DNA of 64,000 nucleotides from assembly GCA_964019335.1 (NCBI GenBank), contig OZ025662.1:310001-374000 (forward strand). The letters run 5' to 3'. Position 1 is the stretch's first letter. Every line of letters starts with the position of its first letter. The notes beneath the pieces were generated by a model. That model did no database searches and was not told the origin of the DNA. It saw nothing but the letters and a program-made list of their open reading frames with translations. The translations under genes were made by a program, and so were the position numbers. Origin of the DNA: Diplonema japonicum. Its lineage: Eukaryota > Euglenozoa > Diplonemea > Diplonemida > Diplonemidae. Below, piece after piece: positions 40,554 to 51,735 of this stretch.

Positions 40554-41002
40554 TATGTACACTGTTTTGGATTTGTTTTTTTTCTAAGCGATCCTGTCAC
40601 ATACTGCAGGTTCCCTTCAAAGACATCTTTTTTTTTTTTTTTTATTTTATTTTTTTTTTTTTTACTGTTGTATTTGTTTGTTTAGTACCCCTCCCTGTAT
40701 CTCCTTCCTCTCTTTTCCATATTCTCTCCCTTTTTTAGAATTTGTTGACACTTATCTTTTTTTTTTTAAAGGCTCTTCTTTTTTTTTTTCTATTCTTGAA
40801 AGCTGCCGAACCTTTTCATAAGAAAAAAAAAAGAAAAAAAAATCAAAAACAAACAAAGGTAGGTAGGGTAAATTCCATCTACATACACACAAAAAAAAAA
40901 TGCAAGCGGCGCAACCAGGTATGGGAAAAAAAAAAAAAAAAAAAAAAAAAAAAACACCCACCAACAAAAAAAGGAAGCGGAATAAAATGTACGGGAGACC
41001 AA
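40508..41002. other. Intergenic spacer
   Basis: Long T run (40516-40551) and several shorter T and A runs. The segment 40607-40625 repeats 19621-19639. No gene is seen. Confidence 0.5.
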
Positions 41003-41731
41003 ATGGCGCAATTTGAGAGGGGCGTGGAGGCAGTTTTCCAGGTTTAAATAAAAATCTTTTCTTTTTTTGAAAAAAACTGTTTTCCACAGGGATGGTCAGG
41101 CCTGCAACTATGCAAGGAGAACACCCACCCTGTGGAGAAAGCAGCAAGGGCTGTCGAAGAGATGAGGGCTGACATCATCGACTGGTTCGCGAAGGAGGGC
41201 GAGATATATGATGACGAGATGGAGGACTACATAAGGGCGGAAATTGAAGAGACGATGGACGCGGGGCTGGAGGACGGCAGCGTGGAGGAAGTATCTAAAT
41301 ACTTCAATATAATGTTCCGGGAGTGTGCCGTGGGGAACTACGCCAGCGTGGAACGAGCAGTAGCCAACGCAACACAATCTGGCAACAACACCAGTGCCTC
41401 TGTCTGTCATGAGCAATGTGAAGGGTGTGAAGGGTGTGATCACTCTGATGACGAGGATATGGATGAGTCTGAGGTACCCCCTGCCCTCGAGTCTGCCTTT
41501 CCCCATGAGTATTTGAATGAATGCTTTCGGCGGATCACTGCAACTCTTACCGCTACGACACCTCCTCCTTCTGACCCTGCCGCTCTCCTTTCTGCGCTTC
41601 ACGTTGCCACCACAGATTTACTGAAGGCGGAGAACGTGCCTGTCCCGCAAACAGCCCCGCCGAAAAAGAAGAAGAAATCCGGTAAGAACACCATTGAAAC
41701 CGGCGACGACGGGTGGTCCACTGTGAAATAA
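41003..41731 (+). CDS. TSR2: Pre-rRNA-processing protein TSR2
   Basis: About 226 residues after a 48-nt intron (41042-41089). The spliced N-terminus (FERGVEAVFQGWSGLQL) and the helices that follow (ADIIDWFAKEG, DEMEDYIRAEIEETMDAGLEDGSVEEVSKYF) match the TSR2 pattern. The extreme C-terminus ends GDDGWSTVK, close to the conserved DGW-x-x-V ending. TSR2 is the chaperone that delivers ribosomal protein eS26 to pre-40S particles. A Cys-rich insert (CHEQCEGCEGCD) in the middle is unusual for the family. The start at 41003 gives an in-frame first exon of 13 codons. Confidence 0.8.
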
Positions 41732-41791
41732 TTTTTTTTTTAAAAAGAGAGAGAAAACGTTGAGGCAGGTGCTTCCTTCATCATTTCATCC

Positions 41792-41824
<33 letters not shown>

Positions 41825-41939
41825 CTTCTCCCCCCCACCCCCCTTCCCCCGTTCATCACAGTATTTTTCGGTTTCTTTTTTATTTTTCTTTGTGGGAAAA
41901 AAAAAAAAAAAAAAGAAAAAAAAAATCGTTCTCACCAGG

Positions 41940-43166
41940 ATGTACCGGGTGGAGGGCAATGAGGACACAACACACTTTGAAGCGGGCGTCCTTCAAGGAG
42001 GCTTGGACGAGATAGTAAAGAGAAGCTGTGTGGTACAGGCACCTGGTGTTGGTGGTGTGGTTGGCGTCATCAACGCAATGAAACGAGTGCACGAGGTGGT
42101 GGTGGTAGCGGTGCACGGCTTGGAAGGGGAAGACGACGACGACGACGACCAGCTTGGGGTAGGGCCGGACTGCACAGACTGGCTAGAAGACAACACAATA
42201 CAAACAGCCCTGGTTGGGACAATACAACGAGGGAACACAAGTGCTGCACAATGGCTGCAGAACCATGACAACGCCGCCGCCGTATTTCTACAGTGCGAAG
42301 GCGCACAACCTTTGCCCTGCAACCTCCCCGCAACAGCCTGTGCAGTGTTCCACGTCTCTGGCGGCTTCTCTCTTTCATCTCTGTCAAGCTTCTTCACAAA
42401 TCGTATGCTCCGCCTCCCCCTCTATGGTGTGCGATACCTTGCCCCGTCGTGTGACGTCGAACTGCGTCCTGTAGACGCGAATCAACAGGATACGAACAGT
42501 GAGTTGCTGGAACTCTTTCCGTCATTGCTGGGTTATCCCATGGGCCCGACGCCTGTGTCTCTTTCACAAATTATATCGACCCCTGTTACCTCTCTTGATC
42601 GTGATGGTTTTGCTACCGAGGTGCGTGCTATTCTGGAGCACGCTGTCTCCCTTGGCTCTTTGGTGGACCTGCGTGGTGTCCTGTTGGAAATCCTTGTTCT
42701 TGCCGAACGAACTGTAATAGAGCGCCCGTGTGGTGCTGCATTGGAAATCATTAAGCGGGGACGAAGCTCGAAAGTTAATACTTTACTCAGAGGTCCTTTC
42801 ACACCGGTTGCGCAGCGTGCCGCTTTGGAGTACTTGTCCAAGAATGGTGGGGATGGGACGGGGATTGTTTTGGTCTCGGAAGGCCATTGTTTCGAAAATG
42901 CTCGGGAAAAGTACCCCAACCTGACAGTGGAGCACCCTTCAGTCCTCCCCTCGCGATGTTTCGACACGCTGCTTCTCACGCTGTGCCCACAGGGCATCCC
43001 TTACACTACCCCTTTGATCTCTTACTTGCAGCACCTTGTGCCGAATGGCAGAGCCGTTGTGTTCTACGAACGACTGGAACAAAACAACCTAGACGTCATG
43101 GCCTCGCTGAGGGGGGCGCAAAAGGTTCAGGAACTGTGGTGCGCACAATGGGAGGTCGCTGGGTAA
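41940..43166 (+). CDS. Unknown protein, possibly TRM6-like
   Basis: A continuous 408-residue frame. The ATG is preceded by an acceptor-like CACCAG. A poly-Asp patch lies at residue 63. The C-terminal 110 residues look like a Rossmann-type half-domain (GIVLVSEG, DTLLLTLCPQGIPYT, LVPNGRAVVFYERLE). The strand GRAVVFYERLE followed by a helix and ELWCAQWEV recalls the C-terminal region of TRM6/GCD10, the non-catalytic partner of the tRNA m1A58 methyltransferase. The resemblance is weak, and I treat the function as unknown. There is no signal peptide or membrane span. Confidence 0.6.
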   Translation: MYRVEGNEDTTHFEAGVLQGGLDEIVKRSCVVQAPGVGGVVGVINAMKRVHEVVVVAVHGLEGEDDDDDDQLGVGPDCTDWLEDNTIQTALVGTIQRGNTSAAQWLQNHDNAAAVFLQCEGAQPLPCNLPATACAVFHVSGGFSLSSLSSFFTNRMLRLPLYGVRYLAPSCDVELRPVDANQQDTNSELLELFPSLLGYPMGPTPVSLSQIISTPVTSLDRDGFATEVRAILEHAVSLGSLVDLRGVLLEILVLAERTVIERPCGAALEIIKRGRSSKVNTLLRGPFTPVAQRAALEYLSKNGGDGTGIVLVSEGHCFENAREKYPNLTVEHPSVLPSRCFDTLLLTLCPQGIPYTTPLISYLQHLVPNGRAVVFYERLEQNNLDVMASLRGAQKVQELWCAQWEVAG

Positions 43167-43399
43167 AAAAAAAAAAATTGCAAAAGCTTTCATAATATAT
43201 ATATGGTCACATTATATTTCGCTATTTTTGTCACAAAGGTTTTTCTGAAAACTGTTGTGTGAATCCTTTTTTTTCGGTGCGGATTTTCTTTTTTTTAACC
43301 AAGTCCCCCCCAAAAAAAAAGTGGGGGGAAGTCATTAGCCCAACCTGACCGCTGCGATAAAACAAAAAAAAAAAAAAGGAAGAAGTAAAACAATATAAA

Positions 43400-45170
43400 A
43401 TGGCGAGCCACCTGGACATCCCGTACAACAAGCTGGGGAACATCAGGGATAAGGTGCCGCTGAACTACTGCGTGTTGAAACTGCCGGAGTACGGGAAGGG
43501 GGGCAGCGGTGGGGGTGCGGAGGGGAAGGTCTACGTCGAGCCGACGACAAGCTTCGACGAGGCTGTCAAAGGGGAGTGGGGGAGACACGCCCTGACAGGC
43601 CCCATGAAGTTGAGGGCCGTAAAAACTAACCCGAAGCTGAGGGACGTCGCTTTCGCGAAATGGGAAGTAGAACCTCTACCGACAAGCTGCAACCTAGCAA
43701 CAGCCCTAAACATCATCGCAAAGGCAAACGGAACGGACAAACGAGCTTTGAAGTATAAAATCCGTTTTTGCGACGCGTCTGAACTAACGTTCACACGGTC
43801 CGAACCCTCCACAGCAGCCTCGCTGGCGTTCACAAACTCATACCTACCGAACACAGCCTTCGACAAGCTGACAAAAAGCCACCGTAACAGAGATGCCGCC
43901 AAACCGTTGCTCAATCCTTCCAATAAGTTCCTTGTGAATCTTCAAGGTCACCATATCAAACGTAAAGGAAACACAAAGCTTCCAACCGTCGGCCGGCAAG
44001 GCTCGGGAATCGCACCCTTGACAACCTCCAGCTTCCCAACGTCCGCGCAGAGAAAAGAACTGTTTCACCAAATCGACCCGAACGGCAACGGGATGTTGTC
44101 CCTGGCTGAGCTCGACAAGGGGGTCGGCATTTTGTGGCCGGAATTCAACAACAAACCGGCCATCATGAGGGCGTACAAGGCGGCGGACGTGAACGGAACA
44201 GGGTTCATCGCGAAGAGGGAATTCCGCTTATTCCTGAAATATCTGTATTACTACAACCAGTTGTGGAAGAAATACTCAAAAGGCGATGCCGACGGCGACA
44301 GGCGTATCACCCTTAAGGAACTGCAGAACATGTCTGGCTCGCTGGGCCTGTCGCAAGATGATGCCGAAAACGCTTTCAACACCATGGACCGAAACAAGGG
44401 CGGTGTTGTCCTCTTCGATGAATTCGCTATGTGGATGGCGAAGAACCGTGCCGATAAGGAACTGGGGAGCACTCTTCAAAGCGCTGCAATGGGCAACTCG
44501 GTATCCTACAATGCTCATTCTGGAAGGTTGTCTTCAAGCACGGTGTCCTCCCGGCGATCTGTGTCAAGCACAGCGTCTACTGGTAAAAGAGCAAAGCTCC
44601 CTAACCTTCACTACCCAACCCCGCAGGACCGTGCTGCCCTGTTCGACAGATTGGACCCCAACGGGAACGGACTGCTCTCCCTTGCGGAGCTTGACAAGGC
44701 TGTTGTCGAACTGTGGCCTGCCTTCAACAACAAACCTGCTCTCATGAGAGCCTACAAAGCAGCAGACCGATCTGGCAACGGTTGGATAGGAAAAAGAGAA
44801 TTCCGCCTTTTTTTGAAATTCCTTGTCTCGTACACTGAAATGTGGAACGTGTTCAGAGATATCGACACGTCGGGGGACAGGCGTATCACGAAGCAGGAGT
44901 TGGTATGTGCGAAGACGAACGGGAGGGAATGTAATTTTTTTTTTTTTTTAAAGGTGCGAAGCAACCCTAGCATCCCTGGGCTACCTGGCCTCGATATCGC
45001 GGCAGCCTTTGATGAAATTGACAAGAACAAGGTATTTGCGGAAGTGTGAAGGGCGGGGTATAATTTCAAAAAAAAAAAATATATATATATAGGGCGGTTA
45101 CGTCCTCTTTGATGAATTCTGTTCGTACTTGGCTGAGAACAAAGCACGCAATTCTACATCCAGTGGGTGA
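43400..45170 (+). CDS. Double calflagin-like EF-hand protein (FCaBP family)
   Basis: About 552 residues after introns 44903-44953 (51 nt) and 45032-45092 (61 nt, ending in an AT repeat). A unique N-terminal region (about 210 residues) precedes two copies of a four-EF-hand module like the flagellar calcium-binding proteins of trypanosomatids. Copy 1 contains LDKGVGILWPEFNNKPAIMR, copy 2 LDKAVVELWPAFNNKPALMR. Each also has a D-x-N/S-G-x-G loop pair and a DGDRRIT or SGDRRIT loop; LFDEF closes each module. The last loop (DKNKGGYVLFDEF) is only completed by splicing. Calflagins are flagellar membrane Ca2+ sensors, but the usual N-terminal Met-Gly acylation signal is missing here. Confidence 0.82.
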
Positions 45171-45429
45171 GGAAAGAGAGGAGGAAAAAAGGAAAAGTGT
45201 TTCCATACTTTTTTCTAAAACAACGATACTGCTATTCATTCCCCTTCTGCCTCTCATGTTTTTTTCTCTTCTCCCCCCCCCCTTTCATGTACACTTTCCC
45301 CTTCTTTCTCCCTTTCTCTTTGATACTCTCGCTTTCCCCTCTTCTTTTTTTTCTTTCTCTTGACACCGGGTGGAAATTGGTCAAAACAGATAGAATTGGT
45401 TTTTTGCCTTTGTTTTTTTTTTGTCTGCA

Positions 45430-46179
45430 ATGGTAAACATCAAGAAGCTGGCACCACCTTTGAAGCCAGGGAGGCCGCTGCCATCTTTGCAGGGAAAGAA
45501 GAAAGGGCAGGCGAGCGACGGCGTGCTTGAAGAAATGGCTAGGAAAATAAAAAAATTGGAAAAGGTGATCGAGAGCTGTGACGTGGTGATGGCAAAGGGA
45601 GAACGCCTCGACCTGAGAAAGAGAAAAAAACACGCAAAACTAATAGACTCTGACGGGGTCAAGGAGCTGATAGATAGGGTCTTCTATCGAGAATTGCAGA
45701 AAAGGAAAGAACAAGACCAACTAAGAGCCGAAAAACTCCTGTTCAAACAAGAAGGCATCACCCTCAGCACCGGCCAGCTTGAGGATCTCGTCGAACGAGT
45801 TCATGATGATGCTCTAGCAAAGCGGCACATGTTGCAAGACAAAATGACTGAATCTATCAATTCACAAAACACAATCAAATGCCTGCTTTTGGACCCCGCA
45901 GCACTTCGAACCATCGGTGACAGGCTTTCCACACAAGAAATGGAGACAAGAGACAAAAAGCACCACCACCTTCGAGACAAACACCTCTCAGCCCCTCAAC
46001 AAGCACACACGTTCACCAAAGGGGAGCAGCAGGAAGCGCTGCAACGGCTGTACTTCAAACCTTTACAGCAGCTCTCCAAAACAAGAGAGTCTCTTCGCTC
46101 CCGGTACACGCCTGAGATCGAGGCGAGAAAGCTAACGCAGAACCAGCAAAACAACATGGTTTCGAGATTATGCAAGTGA
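45430..46179 (+). CDS. Alpha-helical protein of unknown function
   Basis: A 249-residue frame from the ATG at 45430; an upstream T-rich tract and CTGCA precede it. The sequence is almost entirely helical and charged (LEEMARKIKKLEKVIE; IDRVFYRELQKRKEQDQLRAEK), with a His-rich turn (KKHHHLRDKH). I do not recognise a family. Heptad spacing suggests a partly coiled-coil cytoskeletal protein. It has no membrane segment or signal. Confidence 0.55.
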   Translation: MVNIKKLAPPLKPGRPLPSLQGKKKGQASDGVLEEMARKIKKLEKVIESCDVVMAKGERLDLRKRKKHAKLIDSDGVKELIDRVFYRELQKRKEQDQLRAEKLLFKQEGITLSTGQLEDLVERVHDDALAKRHMLQDKMTESINSQNTIKCLLLDPAALRTIGDRLSTQEMETRDKKHHHLRDKHLSAPQQAHTFTKGEQQEALQRLYFKPLQQLSKTRESLRSRYTPEIEARKLTQNQQNNMVSRLCK

Positions 46180-46360
46180 TTTCCATCGCTTTAAAAACGG
46201 TTTTATTCGGGCCTACTGGGTGTTATTGTTGTGAAAACAAAACAGTTTTATTTATTTATTTTTTTTGATATTTAAATTTAGAAAGCAAAACAAAAACAAA
46301 ACAAAACAAAAAGAGGAAGGAGAGGAAGAAAGAAGAAAAGAAAACAAACCACAAGAGGCC

Positions 46361-47041
46361 ATGACGATCGAAACCCTCCCAGCACCGTCGGGTGGTATCA
46401 GCGAGAGCGGGCTGGCGGGCATCCTTGCCGCCGCACGGGAGACCGGTACCCCTGTCATGGCACCTGGTGAGCCGCCTGACTTGGTGCCCCTTGAGGACGT
46501 GACCACACCACCGAGGGTCCTTGACGATCACAGGAAGTTCATGTGCAAGGCGGCGACCCCCAACCCTGCGAGGCTCAGTGCCGAGATCCAGTACTTTGGT
46601 GCGCACACCCCGCCCCCTGCGGTCAGCAAGTACGTCGCACAGGTGAGCGAGTTACTTGAGAACAGCAACTTGCTTCCTTCTCTACAGGCTGAGGACACCC
46701 CCCAGCAGCCCGAACCCGAGGCCGCCACACTCCTTCATCAGCCTGTGCAGCAGCAGTCCCAGCAGCACCAGCACCAGCAACAACAGCAGCACCAGCAAAC
46801 TCAGCAGTCTGCCATCCCAAGCAACCAGACCCCCGGTACCCTCTACCCCGTGTGGGACGAGGGGAAGCTGGTGGGCTACATGGCGGTGCCTACGGGTGCA
46901 CAGGTCCCTCAGGCCCCGCCGCAGCCTAGATCCGCCAACTACGGGTACGTGAACAGCAACGGGCTGGACTCTGTGCAGGCACTGAGTGAGATCCACATCA
47001 ACCAGCAGCAGAGGGTGCGTGTGAACCAGAAAGACATGCAA

Positions 47042-47074
<33 letters not shown>

Positions 47075-48295
47075 TCCGTCATGCACGACTGGTCTGCCGA
47101 GGCGGGCATCGGCATCCTCTCCATCGTGGGGCGTGTGGTGGAGGTGGCGAGGGACCATGCGGGCAGCAGAGCTCTGCAGAGGCGTCTTGACATGGGATGC
47201 TGTGACGAGGAGAAGCAAGCGCTGTTCGATGAGGTGGAACCGAAGTGCGCGGAGCTCATGGTGCACATGTTCGGGAACTACGTGGTGCAGAAGCTCTTCG
47301 AGCACGGCATGCCGCACCACGTGCAGATCCTGTCCGAGAAGCTGAGGGGGAACATTCTGTCGCTGACGCTGTCACCCTATGGGTGCAGGGTGGTGCAGAA
47401 GGCCCTGGAAGTGGTGGACATGAAATACAGGAACATGGCAATCGAGGAACTGACGGGCCACGTGCCGAGGTGCGTGCAGGACCAGAACGGGAACCACGTC
47501 ATCCAGAAGTGCATCGAGACCATGCCCAACAAGGTGGACTTCATTGTGTGCGCATTCCGCAACAACGTGCAAGCGCTGGCTATGCACGCCTACGGGTGCA
47601 GGGTCATCCAGCGACTACTGGAGTACTGCAAGCGATCCCCCGAGATCGAGCCTATCATCCAAGAAGTCCTGTCGGCAGTGGACCAGCTCGTGGGCGACCG
47701 CTACGGGAACTACGTGGTCCAGCACGTCATCATCAACGGCGAGACGCAGCACAGGTATGCACTGTCCTTTGTACATTTCCATTTTTTTTTAAAGGTCGTT
47801 CATCGCAGGCAGGTTGAGGGGAAGCCTGTTGGCGTTGGCCCGTGGCAAGTTCTCTTCTAACGTTGTGGAGAAGATGTTCGAGTTTGGGTCGCACGTCGAG
47901 AGGGACGAGCTGCTGGGCGAGGTATACATATTTTTCTCTCTTTTGTTTTTTTTTCAAACCCCACACAGCTGCTGCAGCACAGCGGTGCGGACGGGATGTC
48001 TGGCCTGATCGCCATGGTGCAGGACCCCTTCGCGAACTACGTTGTCCAGAAGATGCTCGACTGCTGCGATGACAGCCACCAGAAAGCCATCACTGAACAC
48101 ATCAGGCCGCACGTTGCGGGGCTTCGCAGGTTCAATTATGGAAAACACATTCTTTCCAGGCTTGAAAAGGCCGGCATGTCACTTGGCAGTGGGACCTCTC
48201 CCACAAACCCTGGGCTTGTCCCCATGCAACCTAGCTTTCCTTCTTCCATGAACGGGACCAACAGCTTCAGCAATGCGGTGTACGCTGCGGTATGA
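46361..48295 (+). CDS. Pumilio/PUF RNA-binding protein
   Basis: About 600-615 residues. Introns are 47755-47794 (40 nt) and 47922-47968 (47 nt). A further 45-nt stretch, 46643-46687 (GTGAG...CTACAG), can be read either way because it is in frame. The N-terminal half has Gln/His-rich tracts. The C-terminal half has PUF repeats with recognisable cores: AGSRALQRRL, FGNYVVQKLF, YGCRVVQKAL, NGNHVIQKCI, YGCRVIQRLL, YGNYVVQHVI, FSSNVVEKMF, FANYVVQKML. That is eight repeats, the usual number, so it should bind an eight-base UGUR-type 3' UTR element and regulate mRNA stability or translation. This is the main control level in organisms with polycistronic transcription. Confidence 0.92.
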
Positions 48296-50052
48296 AGCGG
48301 GGAAAAAAAAAACTCACACCAATTTTAGGACTTGCAGCCAGCATGGTAGATAGATAAAGGGAAAATAAGAATAAGGAATACCCCCCTCCACACACACTTT
48401 TTTGTTTTCTGCACACCGCTTGCATTAAGGACACGACGCGGCATGCTGAATCTATTGAAGCTCGGCCGAGGTGTGCCCCCCCCTGTATTCAAGTAGGTAG
48501 TGCTTGTGCAGGGCGCCACCAAGACTGGCCTCCGTTATCTCTTATTATTATTATTTTTTTTATTAAAGATTCCCCGATGCTCCCTTTTTTTTTTCCAACA
48601 AAAAAAAAATGAAAGAAAAAAAAAACAAGTATTTATCCCAAATCCACCCGCCCCTTCGTTTTTTCTCCCCTTCCCCCCCCCCGATTTTTTTTAAAGAGAA
48701 GACAAATAAAGAAAAAAAAAGAGGAAACAAAAAGAATAGCCCTATGAGGGCAGAAAAAAAAAAAAGACAAGAACTTCTAGAATTTTCTTTTTTCAAAAAA
48801 GAATGAGAGATGGGGAGGGATGCCCATTAGAATCTCATTTGGGGGGTTTTTTTTTCCAGATGAAAGTCCAGAAAGGATATAAAAGAAAAAAAAGTAAATG
48901 TAAGTCAATAAAAAAAATTTAGATGGGAGGGACCGTAACGGATGGGGAAACGATGTTCATAATGGGTATAAACTTCCCCCCCCCCCCCTTTTCCTTTTGT
49001 TGATATGTCCGTCCATTTCACCCCTCTCCCTTTTCTTTAAATCCCTTTTGATCCTTTCTCCCCTCCCCCCCCCCCCTCCCCTTTTTTTTCCCCGTTTATT
49101 TTTTTGTGAATAAAGAAATATTCAAGTTTTTCTTCCTCATTTCTTTCTTCTCCTCTATTTTTTTTTTGTTTCCCCCTTCTCTCTCTCTCTCTTCCCTCCG
49201 TCCCTTATATCCCCTAGATTCTCACCTTTAGACTTTCGCGCGGTCACATGTTTTATTTGGCTTTTCATGTCTCTCTTTTTTTTTTTTGTGCACAGTTCTT
49301 TTTTTTTTTTTTTTGAAAAAAAAAACCCCTCCCGTGAAAGAAAACAGCTTCATTAACACCTCATATCCCTATTGTGGGGGCAATTGTGCCCTTTTAGAAA
49401 TCGATATGTTGGGAAATGCAGCCTCCCCCTCCCACCCCCTTTCTGTTCTCATCCCCCATATTTTTTTTATATTAGAATTTTTTGTTCTTCTTTCTTTGTT
49501 TTTCATCTCTAAAGCCCAATTTTCTTTGTCAGCCAAACAGGCAGAACGGAAGAAAACAAAATATCGATGTCTGTACAAAGTTTTAGATTATTTAAAAAAA
49601 AAAAAAATACTGGGCCCACAGACTAGAGTTCTCGATGACTCTATTTTTTTTTTATATTACTAATTAAGTAGTAACTGATTTTTTAAAGTTCACTTTTGAG
49701 GGTGGGCGATGTCACTTCTTCCCTATCATGGTGGCCTATACCCCCCCCCCCCCCCCACCTCACCACACTTTACTCGTTTCCGTCCACGTCCCCCTTTACC
49801 CAACTTTTACCCCCCTCCCCTCCTATTCCTTTATTTGACTATTATTTCCCCCCTTCTCTTCCTCTCTCTTTTCCCCATTGCCCCCATTTTTTTTTCCTCC
49901 AGCCCCTTGTCAAATTTTCCCCCTTTTTCCCTTCTGTTTTTTTTTTTTTTTTTTTTGCCGTTATCGATTTTCTTGATTTATATAAAAAAAAAAAAAAAAG
50001 AAAAAAAAGTAATGCGCTCAAAGAGGGGGGAGTTGGGGAAAAGAAAAAATAG
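48296..50052. other. Long intergenic spacer
   Basis: No protein gene is convincing. An island of ordinary composition at about 48405-48540 contains an inverted repeat (GCACACC 48411-48417 with GGTGTGC 48470-48476) and the palindrome CTCGGCCGAG (48461-48470), and may be a small RNA. The rest is T-, C- and A-run DNA, including C runs at 49065-49076 and 49741-49756. Confidence 0.4.
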
Positions 50053-50289
50053 ATGGTATGCCCGATGTGTTACGTACCGCCGGTTGTCTCCGCCTTGCTA
50101 GGGGCAACTTCCCTGACTGGGTATCTGGCAGAAAATGAAATTGTGCGAAATCTTTGCGTTGGTGTGCTCACGGTCGGCCCCTTGCCAGTTGGGGCCTTCA
50201 TCTTGAAAAGACGACCGAGCTGGAGAACGAGAGTTTTGGGTGCAGGTGCCATAAGCTGGAGCGTTGCTGCGACTCTCGCCATGGAATGA
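50053..50289 (+). CDS. Small hydrophobic membrane protein
   Basis: 78 residues. A Cys motif (MVCPMC) is followed by three hydrophobic stretches: PPVVSALLGATSLTGYL, NLCVGVLTVGPLPVGAFIL and VLGAGAISWSVAATLA, separated by a short basic loop (KRRPSWRTR). This suggests a two- or three-span membrane protein. The frame is short but has ordinary composition in otherwise homopolymeric DNA and lies in the same orientation as its neighbours. The function is unknown. Confidence 0.5.
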   Translation: MVCPMCYVPPVVSALLGATSLTGYLAENEIVRNLCVGVLTVGPLPVGAFILKRRPSWRTRVLGAGAISWSVAATLAME

Positions 50290-50427
50290 AAAGTAAAAAA
50301 AAAAAAAAAATACCCTTTTTTTTTTTCTCGCCCTCTTTTTTTCTCTCTTTTTTTCCCCCTTTCAAAAAAAAAAAAAATCATTTTCTGCTATAGAAAAAGG
50401 AAATACAACAACAACAACAACAAAAAA

Positions 50428-51735
50428 ATGGCCCACGGCTGTTGGAAATGTGGAGCCATCATCGAGGCGCGGGAAGCCCCTTCTTCTGAAGGAGCGGCGA
50501 AGGAGCAGAGTGGGGTTAGAACACGGAGCAGCAGCATGGCGCTTTCTCCAGGAAATGCACACCTTGAAGTCAATACGACCGGGTCGACCCCTCCGAGAGG
50601 CCAAAGCGTGATCCTACCTCCACTGGCACCAGAAACTCACGGAACCCGGAACAGATCCCGAACAGCCGTACTGTCCATCCCGAGAGAGCCGAAAATTCTT
50701 CCGGCTGACGAAAATTTGTATAACATGACGAGAAAAGCCCGATTTATCCACGAAATCTGCCGGGGGAAGATGGAAGCAGTGATGGGGGCAGTATGCGTAG
50801 GGTGTCATTCGATCTTGCTGCAAAAGGTAACCACTCAACTCAGCACGTTGGTGGCAGAACGGGCCACCATCGAAAAGGAACTAATGCATCTTATAAGTGA
50901 CGACACAGGTCATATCCCAACTGACGAGGAGCTCGACGCTTACGAACTTCAAATATCCGACTCAGAGAACCTGTTGAAAGAAAAGGAAGCTGTGATACAG
51001 TCTCTTCAAACAGAGTTGAATAGTTTGACGGAGCAAACTCAAGGAACCGAAGAAGCGGTTGACAAGGCCGTCAGAAGGCATCTACTACACACAATAAGAA
51101 AAGCATCGCAAGCCGACGAGGAACAAAGCAGAGAAATGTGGGGGAAATACATCAAAACAAGCTACGCGCATTGCAAGAAAACCGTCGGCCTCCCGTTGAT
51201 ATTCAAGGTAGAATGCTCCCGCGTTCCCGCTATGATTAATGGGTTTCGGTTGGCGATACCAGACTCGCTGCCTGAGGCCAGGAGCAAAGCACCTATTACC
51301 AGTACATGGCCTGAGGTAAATGCGGGTCTTGGGCAGATGGCCCTGCTCATCCACAGCATCAGAGAAACCTTTGGAGGAATTGTGTCTCATATTAGTTTTG
51401 CGCTGTCCGGATCTTCATCACGTGTTATAGTGCAAAGCGAGACCGGCACACACACCACATACAACTTGTTCGCGTCCGCCACTTCTTCTACCACGTCCCT
51501 TGATGAAGCGATTGGGTACATGAACAGGGCAACACGGTCCTTAGCGGTGCATATGAAGGTCAAACTTCAGCAAACTATCCATACGTCTGACTTGTACGTG
51601 GCAGAGGGGCATAATTTCGAATGGCACACACACATAATGCATTTGTTGAGAAACTGTAACCAGTTGATGCATGCTGCGCAGAGGAAGGTCGAGGAGCGAA
51701 CGGCGAACGATGGGAAAAAGAAAACAAAACTTTGA
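50428..51735 (+). CDS. ATG6: Beclin-1 / ATG6 (VPS30)
   Basis: 435 residues. The N-terminus has one half of a zinc-binding-like pair (CWKC at residues 5-8) and CVGC further on. A coiled coil follows (residues 135-215), then the BARA domain, recognisable by VPAMINGFRLAIPD, WPEVNAGLGQMALLIHSI, and the late helices DEAIGYMNRATRSL and WHTHIMHLLRNCNQLMH. Beclin-1/ATG6 is the scaffold of the class III PI3-kinase complexes that start autophagosome formation and endosomal sorting. An insertion (SLPEARSKAPITST) lies inside the otherwise conserved FRL...EVNAGLGQ stretch. The ATG is preceded by an A run. Confidence 0.85.
   Translation: MAHGCWKCGAIIEAREAPSSEGAAKEQSGVRTRSSSMALSPGNAHLEVNTTGSTPPRGQSVILPPLAPETHGTRNRSRTAVLSIPREPKILPADENLYNMTRKARFIHEICRGKMEAVMGAVCVGCHSILLQKVTTQLSTLVAERATIEKELMHLISDDTGHIPTDEELDAYELQISDSENLLKEKEAVIQSLQTELNSLTEQTQGTEEAVDKAVRRHLLHTIRKASQADEEQSREMWGKYIKTSYAHCKKTVGLPLIFKVECSRVPAMINGFRLAIPDSLPEARSKAPITSTWPEVNAGLGQMALLIHSIRETFGGIVSHISFALSGSSSRVIVQSETGTHTTYNLFASATSSTTSLDEAIGYMNRATRSLAVHMKVKLQQTIHTSDLYVAEGHNFEWHTHIMHLLRNCNQLMHAAQRKVEERTANDGKKKTKL

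Noticed and set aside
41940-43166. Firm call as TRM6
   Set aside because: Only a short C-terminal strand-helix pattern is similar; the N-terminal half does not match what I know of the family.
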